A DNA stretch of 62,000 nucleotides from Adiantum capillus-veneris (lineage: Eukaryota; Streptophyta; Polypodiopsida; Polypodiales; Pteridaceae): assembly GCA_014529385.2 (NCBI GenBank), contig CM043966.1, positions 111,443,968 through 111,505,967 on the forward strand, given 5' to 3'. The notes under the pieces were generated by a model. That model searched no databases and was not told the DNA's origin. It saw only the letters and a program-made list of their open reading frames with translations. Below, one piece after another: positions 32,340 to 43,761 of this stretch (position 1 is the first letter of the stretch; each line of letters opens with the position of its first letter). The position numbers and the translations under genes were made by a program.

Positions 32340-33860
32340 TCATGGCCTCTTTATTACTAATTTTTTCATTGAAATTTCAACCAGAATTAGTATATTTTGA
32401 CTTAGATAAATATCTATACTAAGTTTTTAACCTTGAAATAATTATCACAACCTTTTCATCATGTAATCTAGCTCTCATAAATAGCACGTAATCATATAGC
32501 ATGATTTATTAATTTTCCTTTTTAATTTTTAGATAGAATTAGTATAATTTGATTTAAATAATTATCTATACTACTTTTCTAACCTTGACATAATTATGAC
32601 AACCTCTTTATTCTATAATCTAGCTCTGATAAATAGCATATAATCATAGCACATGATTTACTAATTTTCCCTTTTAATTTACCCTCAATAATAGTGATTT
32701 TCTACTAGGATAATTATCTAAAATAATTTTTTGTGGCTAAAATAATTATCACAAATTTCTTAAGATACAATTAACCTTTGGTAATTATCTTAAAGCACTT
32801 TGAATCAATTTGCTATTTTACCTCTTTCAATTTGTCTTCAAAATAGTGTAATTCTGCTAAGATAATTAGGTAAATTAATTATCTAATGTGAACATAATTA
32901 TTGTGGGTGTTTTAAAATGTAAGAAATCTCTAATAATTATCTTAAAGAATTTTGAATCACTTTGCTATTTTTTCCTTTTAATTTATCCAAAGAAGTGTAA
33001 TTATACTAAGATAATTAGGTAAACTAATTATCTCAGCTTAACATAATTATCATGGATTTCTTAAGATATAATTAATCTTTGATAAATAACTTAAAGCATT
33101 TAAAATGAACTTGCTAATTTTTCCTTTTTAATTTATCCTAAAAACAGAGAAATTCTTCTAAAATAATGAGATAAACTAATGTTATGAGATTAACATAATT
33201 ATCATGGGTTTTCTAACATGTAATTAACTTTTGATAAATAACTCAAATTATTTTGAATCAATTTGCTAATTTCCCTTTTAATTTGTCCTAAAAACAGAGT
33301 AGTTCTGCTAAAGTAATTAGGTAAATTAATTATCTGAGCTTGAAATAATTATCATGGATTTTCAAACATGTAATTAACCTCTAACAAATAACTTAAAGAA
33401 TTTTGAATCAATTTGCTTATTTTTCCCTTTTAATTTGTTCTAAAAACAGAGTAGTTCTGCTAAAGTAATTAGATAAATTAATGATCTGAGCTTGACATAT
33501 TTATCACAAGTTCTCTAATATATAATCAACCTTTGATAAAGAGCTCAAAGCAGTTTGAATCAATTTGCTAATATCGCCTTTTTAATTTGTCCTAAAAATA
33601 GAGTAATTTTGCTAAAGTAATTAGGTAAATTAATTATCTAAGCTTCAAATAATTATTACGGTTTTCCTAACATGTAATTAACCTCTAATAAATAACTCAA
33701 AGTATTTGAATAATTTTTCAAATTTTTCCTTTTAATTTGTCCTAAAAGCAATGTACTTCTACTAAAGTAATTAGGTAGATTAATTATTTAACTTGACATA
33801 ATTATCACGGATTCCTTGACATGTAATTGACCTTTGATAAAAAAAACTCAAAGCATTTTG
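32340..33860. repeat. About 150-bp AT-rich tandem array inside LTR (second copy)
   Basis: This is the same repeat type as 25400-26870. Markers such as CATGTAATTAACCTC and TTTGAATCAATTTGCTAATTT recur about every 150 bases. Confidence 0.85.
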
Positions 33861-34811
33861 AATCAATTAGATTATTTTTCCCTTTAATTTTCTCTAACAA
33901 ATAGTGTAGTTCTGCCTAATTAATTATGAAAATTACTCAATTTTTCTAGCTTAATGACTGTTTAATGCAGCTGATAATTATCTCAAGTTAGTTTAAACGT
34001 AATTAATATATTTTCTATTAATTTTATGGTTAATTTGGATAATTTCAATCCTAATGTGATATAATAATTAATTAACTTAATATCCCCAAGCTTAACTACA
34101 ATAATCAGCAGAGAATATTTAATTAAAAGAGGATTTTTGAGTATACATAGGGCTAATCTTTAATTTATTAAGAAATTAGGCTAATCTAGCTTTGGTAATT
34201 AAAAAGGATTAGGCTAATTATCATTTAATTTAATCAACTAGAGCTTAATCTCTAGTGATTTCTGCATAACAGTCTCTTTAGATAAGAGAGAGTGCGTCAA
34301 GGCTCCGAGTATGTCCGAATTTGTGAAGCAAGGGTAATATTAATAGGTTTCTGGGCACTCATAGGCTGGAAAATGACAATAACTTGTATCCCAAGCAGCC
34401 CTACAAGTCAAAAAACGGCCCCTGCTGCTAAACCTAGTCTCGGAGAGTTCATCATTACCCCACATAGTCCCCCCAGATACACAGAATCAATTTTCTACTA
34501 GTTGGTTGACTTTTTAATGATTGATTTTGGAAATATCTACAATTTCTAGAACCTTATGATAAAAAGTCTTTAGCAATAATAATTACTGAAACCATTCAAT
34601 TTTACTTAATTAATTAAATTCACAGTGTAACCTTTCAGAGCCCGTAACTTTTCCAGATTTTATTGGAATTCTGTTCTGAAACTTTATAGCCCGGGGTTTG
34701 CTGTGTTTATACCAATATTTCCCACGGTCGGACAATTTTACATTGCTTTTTCAATAATCATATCATTTTGATTAAGCTTTATACAATCTCAGAAATTGGA
34801 AACCTTACACT

Positions 34812-36060
34812 TATGCTCCACCAGAGCTCGCATCAATGTATTATGTAGCTAATCAAGGTGTCAGACCTCCTATGAGAAGACCCATGATGAAGCCCAGAAC
34901 ACGAAACTGTCATAATTGTGGTGCTGATGACCATTGGAAGAACGAATGTCCAGAGCCTGAAAAAAACCTCAAACCAATTGAAGCCTATTGCATACAATGT
35001 TGCAAAAAGGGAGGACACTTTTCGGAAGATTGTCCTAAGAATCCTTTGAACAAGGGAAAAACTGTAGTCAACGTAGTCCAAGTAATGCCTAGTAGCTCAT
35101 CAGAGAGCGAACCGATTGTTCCAATCAAGGTAATCATTAGAGCGCAAGCAAGAAAAAGAAACACAATTCCTCTGATGATTCGGAGAACACAAAAGTTTCT
35201 TCTCAAAGAATCAAAAGGAGCAGAAGCAAAAGATACAAGATGAGAAAACAAAAACAATGGGTTGAAAACGAAGAGAAAGAAAAAATTCTAGCCCAGGACA
35301 AGTTGAAAATAACTGGCAGTGAATTTAAGGAAACAACCGTGAAATCTGGAGGATCCATTCTGGTTGATAAAATTTTTGAGCCTATCAATGATGCCTTGGA
35401 AGCTCCCAAGCAGGACTTAAAGCAGGCCAAAACATGGAAAACAAATTGAAAAACTATCCATCTCCAGACATGGAAGCAGCTAAGCTGTAAGTTTATCAAA
35501 ATTTGGTAAGAATCACGCAGGAAATGTTGGATAAACAAAAACCCAAGCTTGAAAGTGTTGCAAAATCGGAAGAGATTGCAGTAGAAGAAACAAAAGCAAA
35601 ATCCGATGTGGTGGCAGAACCCCACCTTGAAACAAATGAACCAAAGCTCATAGTGCCGGACAGTGAGGATGCCTTACACGGAATTCCATTCATGGAGGAA
35701 GACTGGCTAGGACACTTATGGGAAAAGGAAGGGAGATCAATAATGGGAGCCTAACTTTAAAGTCAGCTCCTATAGAGGAAGTCAGGTTGGATAACCTACC
35801 ATCTGATATAAACATAGATATACGATCCTTGTATGGGGATTACGGGTCAGAGGCTTCACGAATATCTAAACCGATGACATTAAAAACATTACCTTTTTAC
35901 TTGGGAGATAACGAAGATAAGTCTATCACTTGCAAGATCACTCAAGTAGAAAGAGCCAAACAGACCCTAGAAGTGGACAATATTTACTCAATTGTGTCTA
36001 CACCTATCCAATGCACTGTTACCTTGGGAGAACTGTTGAAAGTCAGACCGTACATGTGAA
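34812..36060 (+). pseudogene. Element B gag C-terminus and linker
   Basis: Two CCHC-type knuckles occur: CHNCGADDHWKNEC (about 34908-34950) and CIQCCKKGGHFSEDC (about 34989-35035). The second has five instead of four residues before the His. A basic, Lys/Glu-rich linker in several frames follows (35240-35760). A conserved pre-protease block with TPIQCTVTLGELLKVRPYM (about 35998-36056) is closely mirrored in element D near 61890. Confidence 0.75.
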
Positions 36061-36086
36061 ATGATTTACAGAAAACCCTAGAAAAG

Positions 36087-36560
36087 GTGGGGATAACGGG
36101 GTTAACCTCCAAGAATCTAGGAAACTCGAAAAATGAAATAGAGTACAAAGAGATACGATCAGTTCCTATGAACAAGGTCGGAGAATATTATGAAGGGGAA
36201 GAAGGAAACACTACCCTCCCAGTGAAATATAATGACATTGAAACCATGGCAATACTGGATAGTGGAGTGGGCATAGCCATAGCCACTAAAGCAGTATGGG
36301 AATCCTGGGGGCAGCCAACCATTAGACAAACGTGAATGAAATTACAGTTGGCTGACGGACACATTGAAAGACCGTTAGGGCTACTAGAAAATGTGATAGT
36401 CAACTCCTGTGGAATTGAATATCAACACACTTTTTCTATAGTAGACTTTGGGAAAAAACGCAACTATGAAATCATATTGGGAAGACCATTCATGCGATAG
36501 GTACAACTTATCTAAGATTGGGGAAACGACTATCTGTACTTAAAGTAGGTGGGATCTATA
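36087..36560 (+). pseudogene. Element B aspartic protease
   Basis: It begins NKVGEYYEGEEGNTTLPV, followed by the catalytic motif MAILDSGVGIAIATK (DSG, about 36256) and the C-terminal YEIILGRPFMR near 36470-36500. Stops occur after IRQT (36335), after PFMR and further downstream. It is homologous to the protease region of element C (about 50925-51300), where the motif is DGG. Confidence 0.8.
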
Positions 36561-36827
36561 ACAAGGGTCAATCTAAAGGAGCACATCTATAGAGACGTCT
36601 TGAAAACACCCATCCAAGAGTTTGATTCAATATCTTCGGCTGAAACTAAACTTCTATCTTGGCTAAACAAAGACACTCCTATTTGGATGTGAGGAGCTTC
36701 CAAAAACGGAAGCTTAAGACAAGGGGAATGTATCTTAGAAAGAGACTATACAGACGAAGCTTACATACCTGAACCCTTTCCAGAGCATTTATTCGAACCA
36801 TTCGAGTGGACTCAAATCTTAGCGACA

Positions 36828-39080
36828 ATGGATGTATGTGTGAATACGTCTATGCCTACTCAATTTTGCAATGAGGATGTCTACGACATAATTCCCATCC
36901 AAATGATGTCAGTCCTTAACATTGAAAATAAGGATGAGGAAACAAAGGACTTGATGAAAGCTCAACAAGTCTTTTCTGACCTCTATTGCGATGCAACTGA
37001 TCAGTTGGATGAACACTCAGCTACCTCCGAAGATTTGGGATCCGAAAAAGAACATACGAGAGCTCAACTACTCTTAAGGGGAGGGGAGGAAAAGTTTTTT
37101 GACTTTCCAAACCAGAAATCAAGAAGACAAAAATGGTATAGAAGAAAGAGGGACACTAAAATTGTGAAAGCACAACCTATGCCATCAGTCTCCAGTAAAA
37201 CCGAATTTCTAATGCAGATGGATGCTAAAGATTGTGTCAAGGACAAAATAACTAGTAGATATCCTTCGAACGGAAACGCAAAAATATCTCAGTCATCGAG
37301 AAAAACAAGGAAGGATACTCAAGAAGAACATCAAAATAAAAAACCACTCATGACCAGAGTCGAGCGGAAAAAGAAATATCAAGAGTTGAAAAAAACTCTA
37401 AAGGAGATATACACCACCGAAATGGAAACTATGGAAGAGGATGGGAAGGATGTAATGCATGTTCTATCCCATTACAAAAAGTATACTCTCCAAGATTGGA
37501 AAATCAGAATCGAACAACCTGTTAGTGAACTACGGAAACAAGGCAAGTCTTACAAAGGACCTGAAAACGCTAAAAGGGTAGAATTGGCTGAACCAGGAGA
37601 AGAGCCTAGGCCGGCTTACATTGCAAATGACCTAACAGAAGAACAAGAAAATCTTTTGTTAAGTTTGCTAAAGGAATATCGGGATATCTTTGCTTGGTCT
37701 TACAAAGATCTCAAGGATGTTGATCCAAAAATCTACCAACATACCATACCCATGAGAGATGATGTGAAACCAAGTAGACAGAGACCATACACTTATAACA
37801 AAACATTTGCCAGAAAGATAAAATAAGATATTGAAAAACTAAAGGAAGCTGAATTCATTTACAAAACTGAACACACTAATTGGGTGTCCCCAATTGTGGT
37901 AGTACCTAAGAAGAATGGGAAATTACGAGTGTACGTTAATCTCAAAAAAGTGAATGCAGCTACCATTAGGGACAACTTTCCTCTTCCGATAACTGAGCAC
38001 GTTTTAGAACGAGTGGTAAAAAAAGAAGCTTACAACTTCTTAGATGGCTTTTCGGGATATAATCAACGTTTGGTTGACCCAAAAGATCAGCACAAAACTG
38101 CTTTTGCAATAAATGGGGTACATTTGCCTATCGGGTTATGCCGTTTGGGTTAACTAATGCTCCAGCCACATTTCAAAGATTGATGAGATAATGCTTTCAA
38201 AGAGTATCTTCGGAAATTCTTGGAAGTATACATGGATGATTTATGCGTACATTCGTCAATCCAAGTTGATAATTTTGAACACCTCAAAAAGGTATTCGAG
38301 AAATGTAGACTTTACAGGATTTTCTTAAACCCGGAAAAGTGCACATTCATGAGAAGACAAGGGAACATCCTTGGACACATAGTGTCTTAAAATGGCATAG
38401 CTACCGATATTGAAAAGATTCATGTCATTGCTGATTTTCCTAGACCAACAATAGTCAAAGGGGTACAAGCCTTCATGGGACATTGTGGATATTACCGACA
38501 GTTCATCTACATGTATGCTATAATTGCAAAACCCATGTATAGATTGATTACGCGCTTTGAATGGACCGAGGCATGTGAAGAATCCTTAAATGAATCTTAA
38601 GCAAGCTCTCACCTCAGCTCTAATATTGAAAGTACTCGATTGGGATAAGGTATTCCACGTACATGTAGATGCTTCAAACTTTGCTATTGGTTGTATACTA
38701 GCCCAACCAGGAGATGGGAAAATTGAATTTCCTATTTCTTATGCTAGCCAACAATTGAATATGGCAGAAAAGAATAACACCGCGACTGAAAGAGAAGGAC
38801 TAGGAATGATCTATGCCATTAAAAATTATAGACATTACCTATTGGCCAACAAGTTTGTGTTCTTTGTGGACCACCAAGATTTGTTATATTTGGTCAACAA
38901 GCCATGCAACACAGGAAGAATAGTGAGGTGGTTCATCATTCTTCTCGAATTTGATTTCACTGTGGTTGTTAAAAAAGGCACTACACATCAACGAGCAGAT
39001 CATTTGTCCAGGATTGTTTCAGGGGAATCACCTAAAGGGGTAGATGATGATCTACCAGATGCCTATTTGTTCTTCGTGGA
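36828..39080 (+). pseudogene. Element B reverse transcriptase and RNase H
   Basis: A long open part (36828-37826) carries a charged linker and the RT start (LKEYRDIFAWSYKDLKDVDP, HTIPMRDDVKPSRQRPY). After a stop come WVSPIVVVPKKNGKLRV, NFLDGFSGYNQ and, after frameshifts near 38130-38200, EVYMDDLCVHSS (YMDD box, about 38230). The thumb has RRQGNILGHIVS. RNase H follows (38590-39020) with VHVDASNFAIGCILAQPGDG, ATEREGLGMIYA and RADHLSRIV. At least five disruptions. Confidence 0.85.
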
Positions 39081-39993
39081 ATTGATACCTAGATGGGTGG
39101 AAAAAATTGTGTCATTAATGACAATAGCTCAAGTGGATTCACCACTTCCTATCACAGTTGATTTAATTGAGCAATCGCCTACGTATCAATTACTAGCTGG
39201 GAGGCTATATAAAAGAAATCGAGATGGAATATTTCTTTTATGCATTAATCCTGAAGAAAGAGATCAATACTTAAGTCAAGCACATGTTACCATAGTAGGA
39301 CTTCACTTTGCAGAAGACCAAACTATGCAACAAATCTTAAGACTCGGAGTATTTTGGCCGGCTATGAGGAGAGATGTTTGATCTTTTGTAAGAGATTGCC
39401 CTCAATGTCATAAAAAACAACCCATTCCTCATGTAACATTGTTTCAAATGTCACCTGTTCCAAAGTGGAGTAACTATCTAGTTACTTACTTATCGAGCCA
39501 AACATTTCTTGAGGATATGAGTAAACGTCATTAAAGAGCAATTGAAACGGAAGCAAGAGACTATGCTCTTATTGGGAACCAATTGTATCAGAGAGGTAAG
39601 GATCAACAATTGTGTCTTTGTGCAAATGAAAACGAGTATATTCCAATTATAGAACAAGCACATGCTGGATTAGCTGGAGGTCACTTTTCTAGTGAGACTA
39701 CCGCAAGAGCAATCTTGATGGCAGGCATATGGTGGCCAACACTTTTTGCAGATGCCAAAGAATATGTTCGAAAGGTGTGATGCTTGTCAACGAGTAAAAA
39801 TGCCAACACGGGTAGACAGTATTGCCTTAAGACCAATGATGGGGACTAGAGCCTTCGCAAAATGGGGTATAGATTTTGTTGGACCGATACAGCCACCTGC
39901 TTATAGAACCCAAGCTCAATATATCATTGTAGCTACGGACTATTTGACCAAATGGGACAAGGCCAAAGCAACTCAAAAGAATGTTGCGAGAAC
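39080..39993 (+). pseudogene. Element B integrase with two zinc-binding domains
   Basis: Two successive HHCC modules are visible. The first (about 39180-39420) reads YQLLAGRLYKR...SQAHVTIVGLHF...VRDCPQCHKK with a stop before the Cys pair. The second (about 39560-39790) reads YALIGNQLYQR...EQAHAGLAGGHF...CDACQR after another stop and a frame change. The catalytic core then starts (AKWGIDFVGPIQPP, IVATDYLTKWD) and is cut at about 39993. Element C has only one such module. Confidence 0.8.
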
Positions 39994-40062
39994 TTACAGA
40001 GAGATCCAACATTTTGTCCTGTACCTCGAGTAAGGACATGACAAGCACACGTAGCACTGTGG

Positions 40063-40671
40063 AAAAAGAGGCCAACATGGCTGAACTTTCCCAGGCTGCC
40101 AGCTCCCGAGAGAGGTCAAGCAACAAAAGAATACATGGTGAAAACCCTAGTGGGTGCCATGACATTCTTCAAAAGTATGCTAGATCTCTCCTGCACAATG
40201 CTTTACAAAAATCTGCAGGATGCTACTTACTTGCATACAAATCTTCAATGATCTTGAGCAGACAAGGGCCCCATGGCTTTCATTTTTGGAAGGAAACAAA
40301 GGCCTCTGCTATGATCTAAGTGGGCATCCCTCAAAGGAAGTTCTTTATGGCTTTTACACCCGATGCATGTTTCTGCCGTTGCACAATATGCTAGCTTTTG
40401 AGGAGGCCTTCTACACTGGATTTTTCACCTAGAAAACAAAGATATTTGCGCCGGTGATAAGCAACCTCACAGCAAGATTTCTAGGCTACTCGGCAGTAGA
40501 ACTCAAAAACAAAGTCACCATCCAGTTTTTGCAAGTGCTAGATAAAGAACGCAAAATGAGATATGAAAAAGCACTGGAAGCACTAAAGGACCGCTTCGCC
40601 CGCCGTCAACCCGAAGATTACTTCAGCCCATAAAGCTGTGTCAAGGGACGACACATGCAAGGAGGGGGGAA
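40063..40671 (+). pseudogene. 2-kb element array, internal region copy 1 (partial)
   Basis: From AAAAAGAGGCCAACATGG onward this matches copies at 42045 and 59190. The sense ORF is broken by a one-base change near 40205. The last codons run into the polypurine tract GGAGGGGGGAA just before the LTR at 40672. The junction with element B lies between 39993 and 40063. Confidence 0.8.
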
Positions 40672-41580
40672 TGTTAGCAGCAAGCTAACGTGGACACCAT
40701 TTTTCAGAGTTCTACTTGTAAAAATAATTATTATTTTGATATATCGGAAATATTGTAACTCCTGTTTTCTTGATAAAACTTGTAATTAATGAGCCGGGGC
40801 TACAAGCTTCCAGATTGTATCAACCATTCAATTCCCAGCTTAGGTAGAACTCCAGATTATTACTTTTAACCACCAAAAAACCTTCGTAAGGTATAAAAGC
40901 CAATTTTTGTAAGTTTTTGGATAAGAAATACACAGCGTGAGCTAATGACGCTCACTTCTCTCCTTCTCACGCTTCCTACTCCCTCTCCGGTTGTCACATT
41001 GCGAATGCATTTGTTGCATTGCAGCCGCAACGTAAGATCTCTACGCATTGACGTAAGCCATTCATAGTATTTCGTAGCTTTTGGCGTCGCCGACCCATGG
41101 CCTAAATTCTTCATAACTAGGAATTTACACTTTTAAAACAAAAACTAAGCATAGGCAGGGTATTGGGGCATCATTGCTAAGCATTTAGATGCATTTTGGG
41201 TCGCAAACGACTAGGTCAAAAATCCATTGCTGTTAATAATCACGATTTTGAAACTTGACCTAAAGTGGGATTGAGGCCATAGGCATGTGTACTTAGATCT
41301 TATAAACTTGTCCTAGAAGTTTCGTTATGTTTGGATGTCATTTGATGCTGTAACGGATGTGATTTGCTTGCCGATGAGTGATTGGCTTTTGGTGATTTTA
41401 GTCACTTGAGTGTAGCTTGAGTTAGATGCGAGTTGTTAGTTGTTTTTCAAGAGATTGACAACCTCTTGTAGCCTCTATGCACTAATCGAGTCAGCTTCGT
41501 CCCATGGTTTGACAAAATAATCATGGTTCTTGCTAATACTACAATAAGATAGGATAGTGAGGTTAGACATGTGTCTCACA
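40672..41580 (+). repeat. LTR 1 of the 2-kb non-autonomous element (909 bp)
   Basis: It starts TGTTAGCAGC after a polypurine tract and ends GTCTCACA directly before TTTGGCGCCATCATC. It contains a GTATAAAAGC TATA box at 40891. It matches LTR 2 (42651-43558) along its whole length. The ORF at 41114-40866 (minus) is LTR sequence only. Confidence 0.85.
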
Positions 41581-41589
41581 TTTGGCGCC

Positions 41590-42000
41590 ATCATCTACCT
41601 TCAAGGCGATCTTCTCCTTTAGTGCATCTTCCTTAGCCTTTGACAGTTGGACCATCGGCACTGTGTCTTCCTATGTAATTTGGATTTGAAAATCTTGTTC
41701 CCCACTTGGCTTTGCTGTGGACTGCGTCTCAAAGTCAACAAAAGAGATCGAGGGGATTTCCACTTGGGGTGGCTCTGAAGTGCCTGCCTCCTCCTGTATA
41801 TCTGGCTTTCCATCTCTAAGAAGTTGGTTTACTCTTTACAATTTTGTAATCTCTTTAAGGAGCTCCTCCTCTCTTTGTGACTGCTCCAGCTTCAACTCCA
41901 GCTCTCAACTCCAGCTCTACATCTCTGTTTTTCTTTTCAAGTGCTTTATACACCTCATATGTTCCCTTGATCGAGGCCACGGCTGGATTTTCTCTTAATT
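41590..42000 (-). pseudogene. Antisense coiled-coil ORF, copy 2
   Basis: The minus strand reads NPAVASIKGT-EVYKALEKKN, a Glu/Leu/Lys-rich segment, REEELLKEI, LLRDGKPDIQEEAGTSEPPQ and a tail VPMVQLSKAKEDALKEKIAL. The heptad-like Leu and Glu pattern suggests a coiled coil. Stops and an internal duplication (about 41893-41920) break it. The homologous copy at 59163-58789 is longer and cleaner. It runs opposite to the element's own transcription. Confidence 0.5.
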
Positions 42001-42067
42001 GCCGCAAGAAAGTGGCTTGATCAAGGGAAAAAATGAGGAGTATAAAAAGAGGCCAACATGACTAAAC

Positions 42068-42667
42068 TTTCCCAGGCTGCCAGCTCCCGAGAGAGGTCAA
42101 GCAATAGAAGAATACATGGTGAAAACCCTAACGGGTGCCATGACATTCTTCAAAAGTCTCCCAGATCTCTCCTGCACAATGCTTCACAAAATCTGCAGGA
42201 TGCTACTTACTTGCATACAAGTTTTCAATGATCCTGAGCAGACAGGAGACCCATCGCTCTCTTTTTTGGAAGGAAACAAACACCTCTACTATGATCTAAA
42301 TGGGCAACCCTCGGAGGAAGTTCTTTATGGATTTTACAGCCGATGCATGTTTTTGCCCTCGCACAATATGCTAGCTTTTGAGGAGGCCTTCTACACTGGC
42401 TTTTTCACTTGGCGAACGAAGATATTTGCGCCGGTAATCAGCAACCTCACAGCCAGATTTGTAGGCTACTCGACAATAGAACTCAAAAACAAAGTCACCA
42501 TCCAGTTTTTGCAAGTGACAGACAAAGAACGCAAAATCAGATATGCAAAAGCACTAGAAGCACTAAAGGACCGCCTCGCCGCCGTCAACCCGAAGATTAA
42601 TTCAGTCTATAAAGCTCTATCAAGGGACGACGCATGCGAGGAGGGGGAAATGTTAGCAGCAAGCTAA
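42068..42667 (+). CDS. Sense ORF of the 2-kb element, unrecognised protein
   Basis: The frame is open from about 42068 (FPRLPAPERGQA) to a TAA at 42665. The first ATG is at 42116, giving 183 residues. Features are MTFFKSLPDLSC, LTCIQVFNDPEQTG, a strongly conserved block SEEVLYGFYSRCMFLPSHNM, EAFYTGFFTW, ISNLTARFVGYS and a Lys/Arg-rich helix (KALEALKDRLAAVNPK). I recognise no family, zinc finger or catalytic motif. The last six codons cross the polypurine tract and lie in the LTR. A TATA-like GAGTATAAAAAGAGG lies about 70 bases upstream of the ATG. The same frame is recognisable in copies 1 and 3. Confidence 0.6.
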   Translation, partial: FPRLPAPERGQAIEEYMVKTLTGAMTFFKSLPDLSCTMLHKICRMLLTCIQVFNDPEQTGDPSLSFLEGNKHLYYDLNGQPSEEVLYGFYSRCMFLPSHNMLAFEEAFYTGFFTWRTKIFAPVISNLTARFVGYSTIELKNKVTIQFLQVTDKERKIRYAKALEALKDRLAAVNPKINSVYKALSRDDACEEGEMLAAS

Positions 42668-43558
42668 CGTGGACACCATTTTTCGGAGTTCTCCTTGTAA
42701 AAACAATTATTATTTTGATAAATCGGGAATATTGTAACTCTTGTTTTCTTGATAAACCTTGTAATTAATGAGCCAGAGCTACAAGATTTCAGATTGTATC
42801 AGCCATTCAATTCCTAGCTTTGGTAGAACTCCAGATTATTACTTTTGACCACCCAAAAACCTTGGCTAAGGTATAAAAGCCAATTTCTGTAAGTTTTTTA
42901 TAGGTTTTTGGATAAGAAATACACAGGGTGAGCTAACGGCGCTCACTTCTCTCCTTCTCGCGCTTCGGTTGTCACATTGTGAATGTGCTTGTTGCATTGC
43001 AACCGCATGTAAGAGCTCTACGCATTGACGTGAGTCATTCACAGTATTTTGTAGCTTTTGGCGTCGCTGACCCGTGGCCTAATTTCTTCATAACTAGGAA
43101 TTTACGCTTTTAAAACAAAAACTAAGCATAGGCGGGGTATTGGGACATCATTGCTAAGCATTTAGATGCATTTTGGGTTGAAAATGACTAGGTCAAAAAT
43201 CCACTGCTGTTAATAATCGCGATTTTGAAACTTGACCTAAAGTGGGTTTTGAGGCCATAGGCATGTGTTCTTAGGTCTTATAAACTTTTCCTAGAAGTTT
43301 CGTTATGTTTGGATGTCATTTGATGCTGTAACGGATGTGATTTGCTTGTCAATGAGCGATTGGCTTTTGGTGATTTCAGTCACTTGAGTGTAGCTTGAGT
43401 TAGATGCGAGTTGTTGGTTGTTTTCCAAGAGATTGAAAAACTCTTGTAGCCTCTATGCACTAGTCAAGTCAGCTTCCTCCCATGGTTTGACAAATTAATC
43501 GTGGTTCTCGCTAATACTGCAATAAGATAGGATGGTGAGGTTAGACATGCGTCCCACA
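42651..43558 (+). repeat. LTR 2 of the 2-kb non-autonomous element (908 bp)
   Basis: It begins TGTTAGCAGC and ends GTCCCACA, with a GTATAAAAGC box at 42871. It is followed by TTTGGTGTCGTCATC, equivalent to the primer site after LTR 1. It differs from LTR 1 by scattered substitutions and small indels. Confidence 0.85.
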
Positions 43559-43639
43559 TTTGGTGTCGTCATCTAGCTCCAAGGCGATCTTGTCCTTTAG
43601 TGCATCTTCCTCAGCCTTTGACAATTGGACCATCGGCAC
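43559..43639 (+). other. Internal region copy 3, part before the element C insertion
   Basis: It continues the 2-kb element after LTR 2 up to the target duplication GGCAC (43635-43639). The sequence resumes at 58789 beyond element C. Confidence 0.85.
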
Positions 43640-43678
43640 TGTTAACCCTTGTGGCTCACGGGCACCCTATCGCCTACG

Positions 43679-43761
<83 letters not shown>

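Larger units (their letters stand above)
24216..34809 (-). mobile_element. Non-autonomous LTR retrotransposon with giant LTRs (LARD-like)
   Basis: The right LTR (30411-34809, 4.4 kb) and left LTR (24216-27825, truncated) are direct repeats. The internal region is only 2.6 kb. It holds an initiator-Met primer-binding site, a 157-codon ORF and gag, all on the minus strand, but no protease, RT or integrase. LTR termini are TGTAAG...CTTACA. The element interrupts the gag frame of gypsy element B at 34810. The left end was lost at a junction with the LINE, so no target duplication can be checked. Confidence 0.85.
30411..34809 (-). repeat. 5' LTR of the LARD-like element (4.4 kb)
   Basis: It starts TGTAAGATCCCC and ends CTTACA on the plus strand. 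From about 31075 it matches the left LTR. It contains the 54-codon exon-like segment, a long AT-rich tandem array (about 32340-33860) and a CAGAGCCCGTAACTTTT region shared with the left LTR near the outer end. Confidence 0.9.
34810..39993 (+). mobile_element. Gypsy element B remnant (gag end to integrase)
   Basis: The segment reads gag C-terminus, protease, RT, RNase H and integrase in order on the plus strand, with many stops and frameshifts. It is related to element C in protease, RT and integrase but clearly diverged. Its 5' part is cut by the LARD-like element at 34810, whose edge lies within an open gag frame. Its 3' part stops within the integrase at about 39993, next to the 2-kb element array. 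No LTR is recognised. Confidence 0.85.
40672..43558 (+). mobile_element. Non-autonomous LTR element, LTR-internal-LTR unit of an array
   Basis: Two 908-909-bp LTRs flank a 1070-bp internal region. The internal region has a candidate primer site (TGGCGCCATCATCTACC, 41583) and a polypurine tract but no gag, protease, RT or integrase domain that I can recognise. Partial internal copies lie on both sides (40063-40671 and 43559-59689), so the unit is part of a tandem array sharing LTRs, probably made by unequal recombination. Confidence 0.8.

Noticed and set aside
41053-41075. Alternative primer site TTTTGGCGTCGCCGACCC as the end of LTR 1 in the 2-kb element
   Set aside because: Homology between the two LTR copies continues to GTCTCACA at 41580, which is followed by a better placed TGGCGCC site and gives equal LTR lengths (909 and 908).
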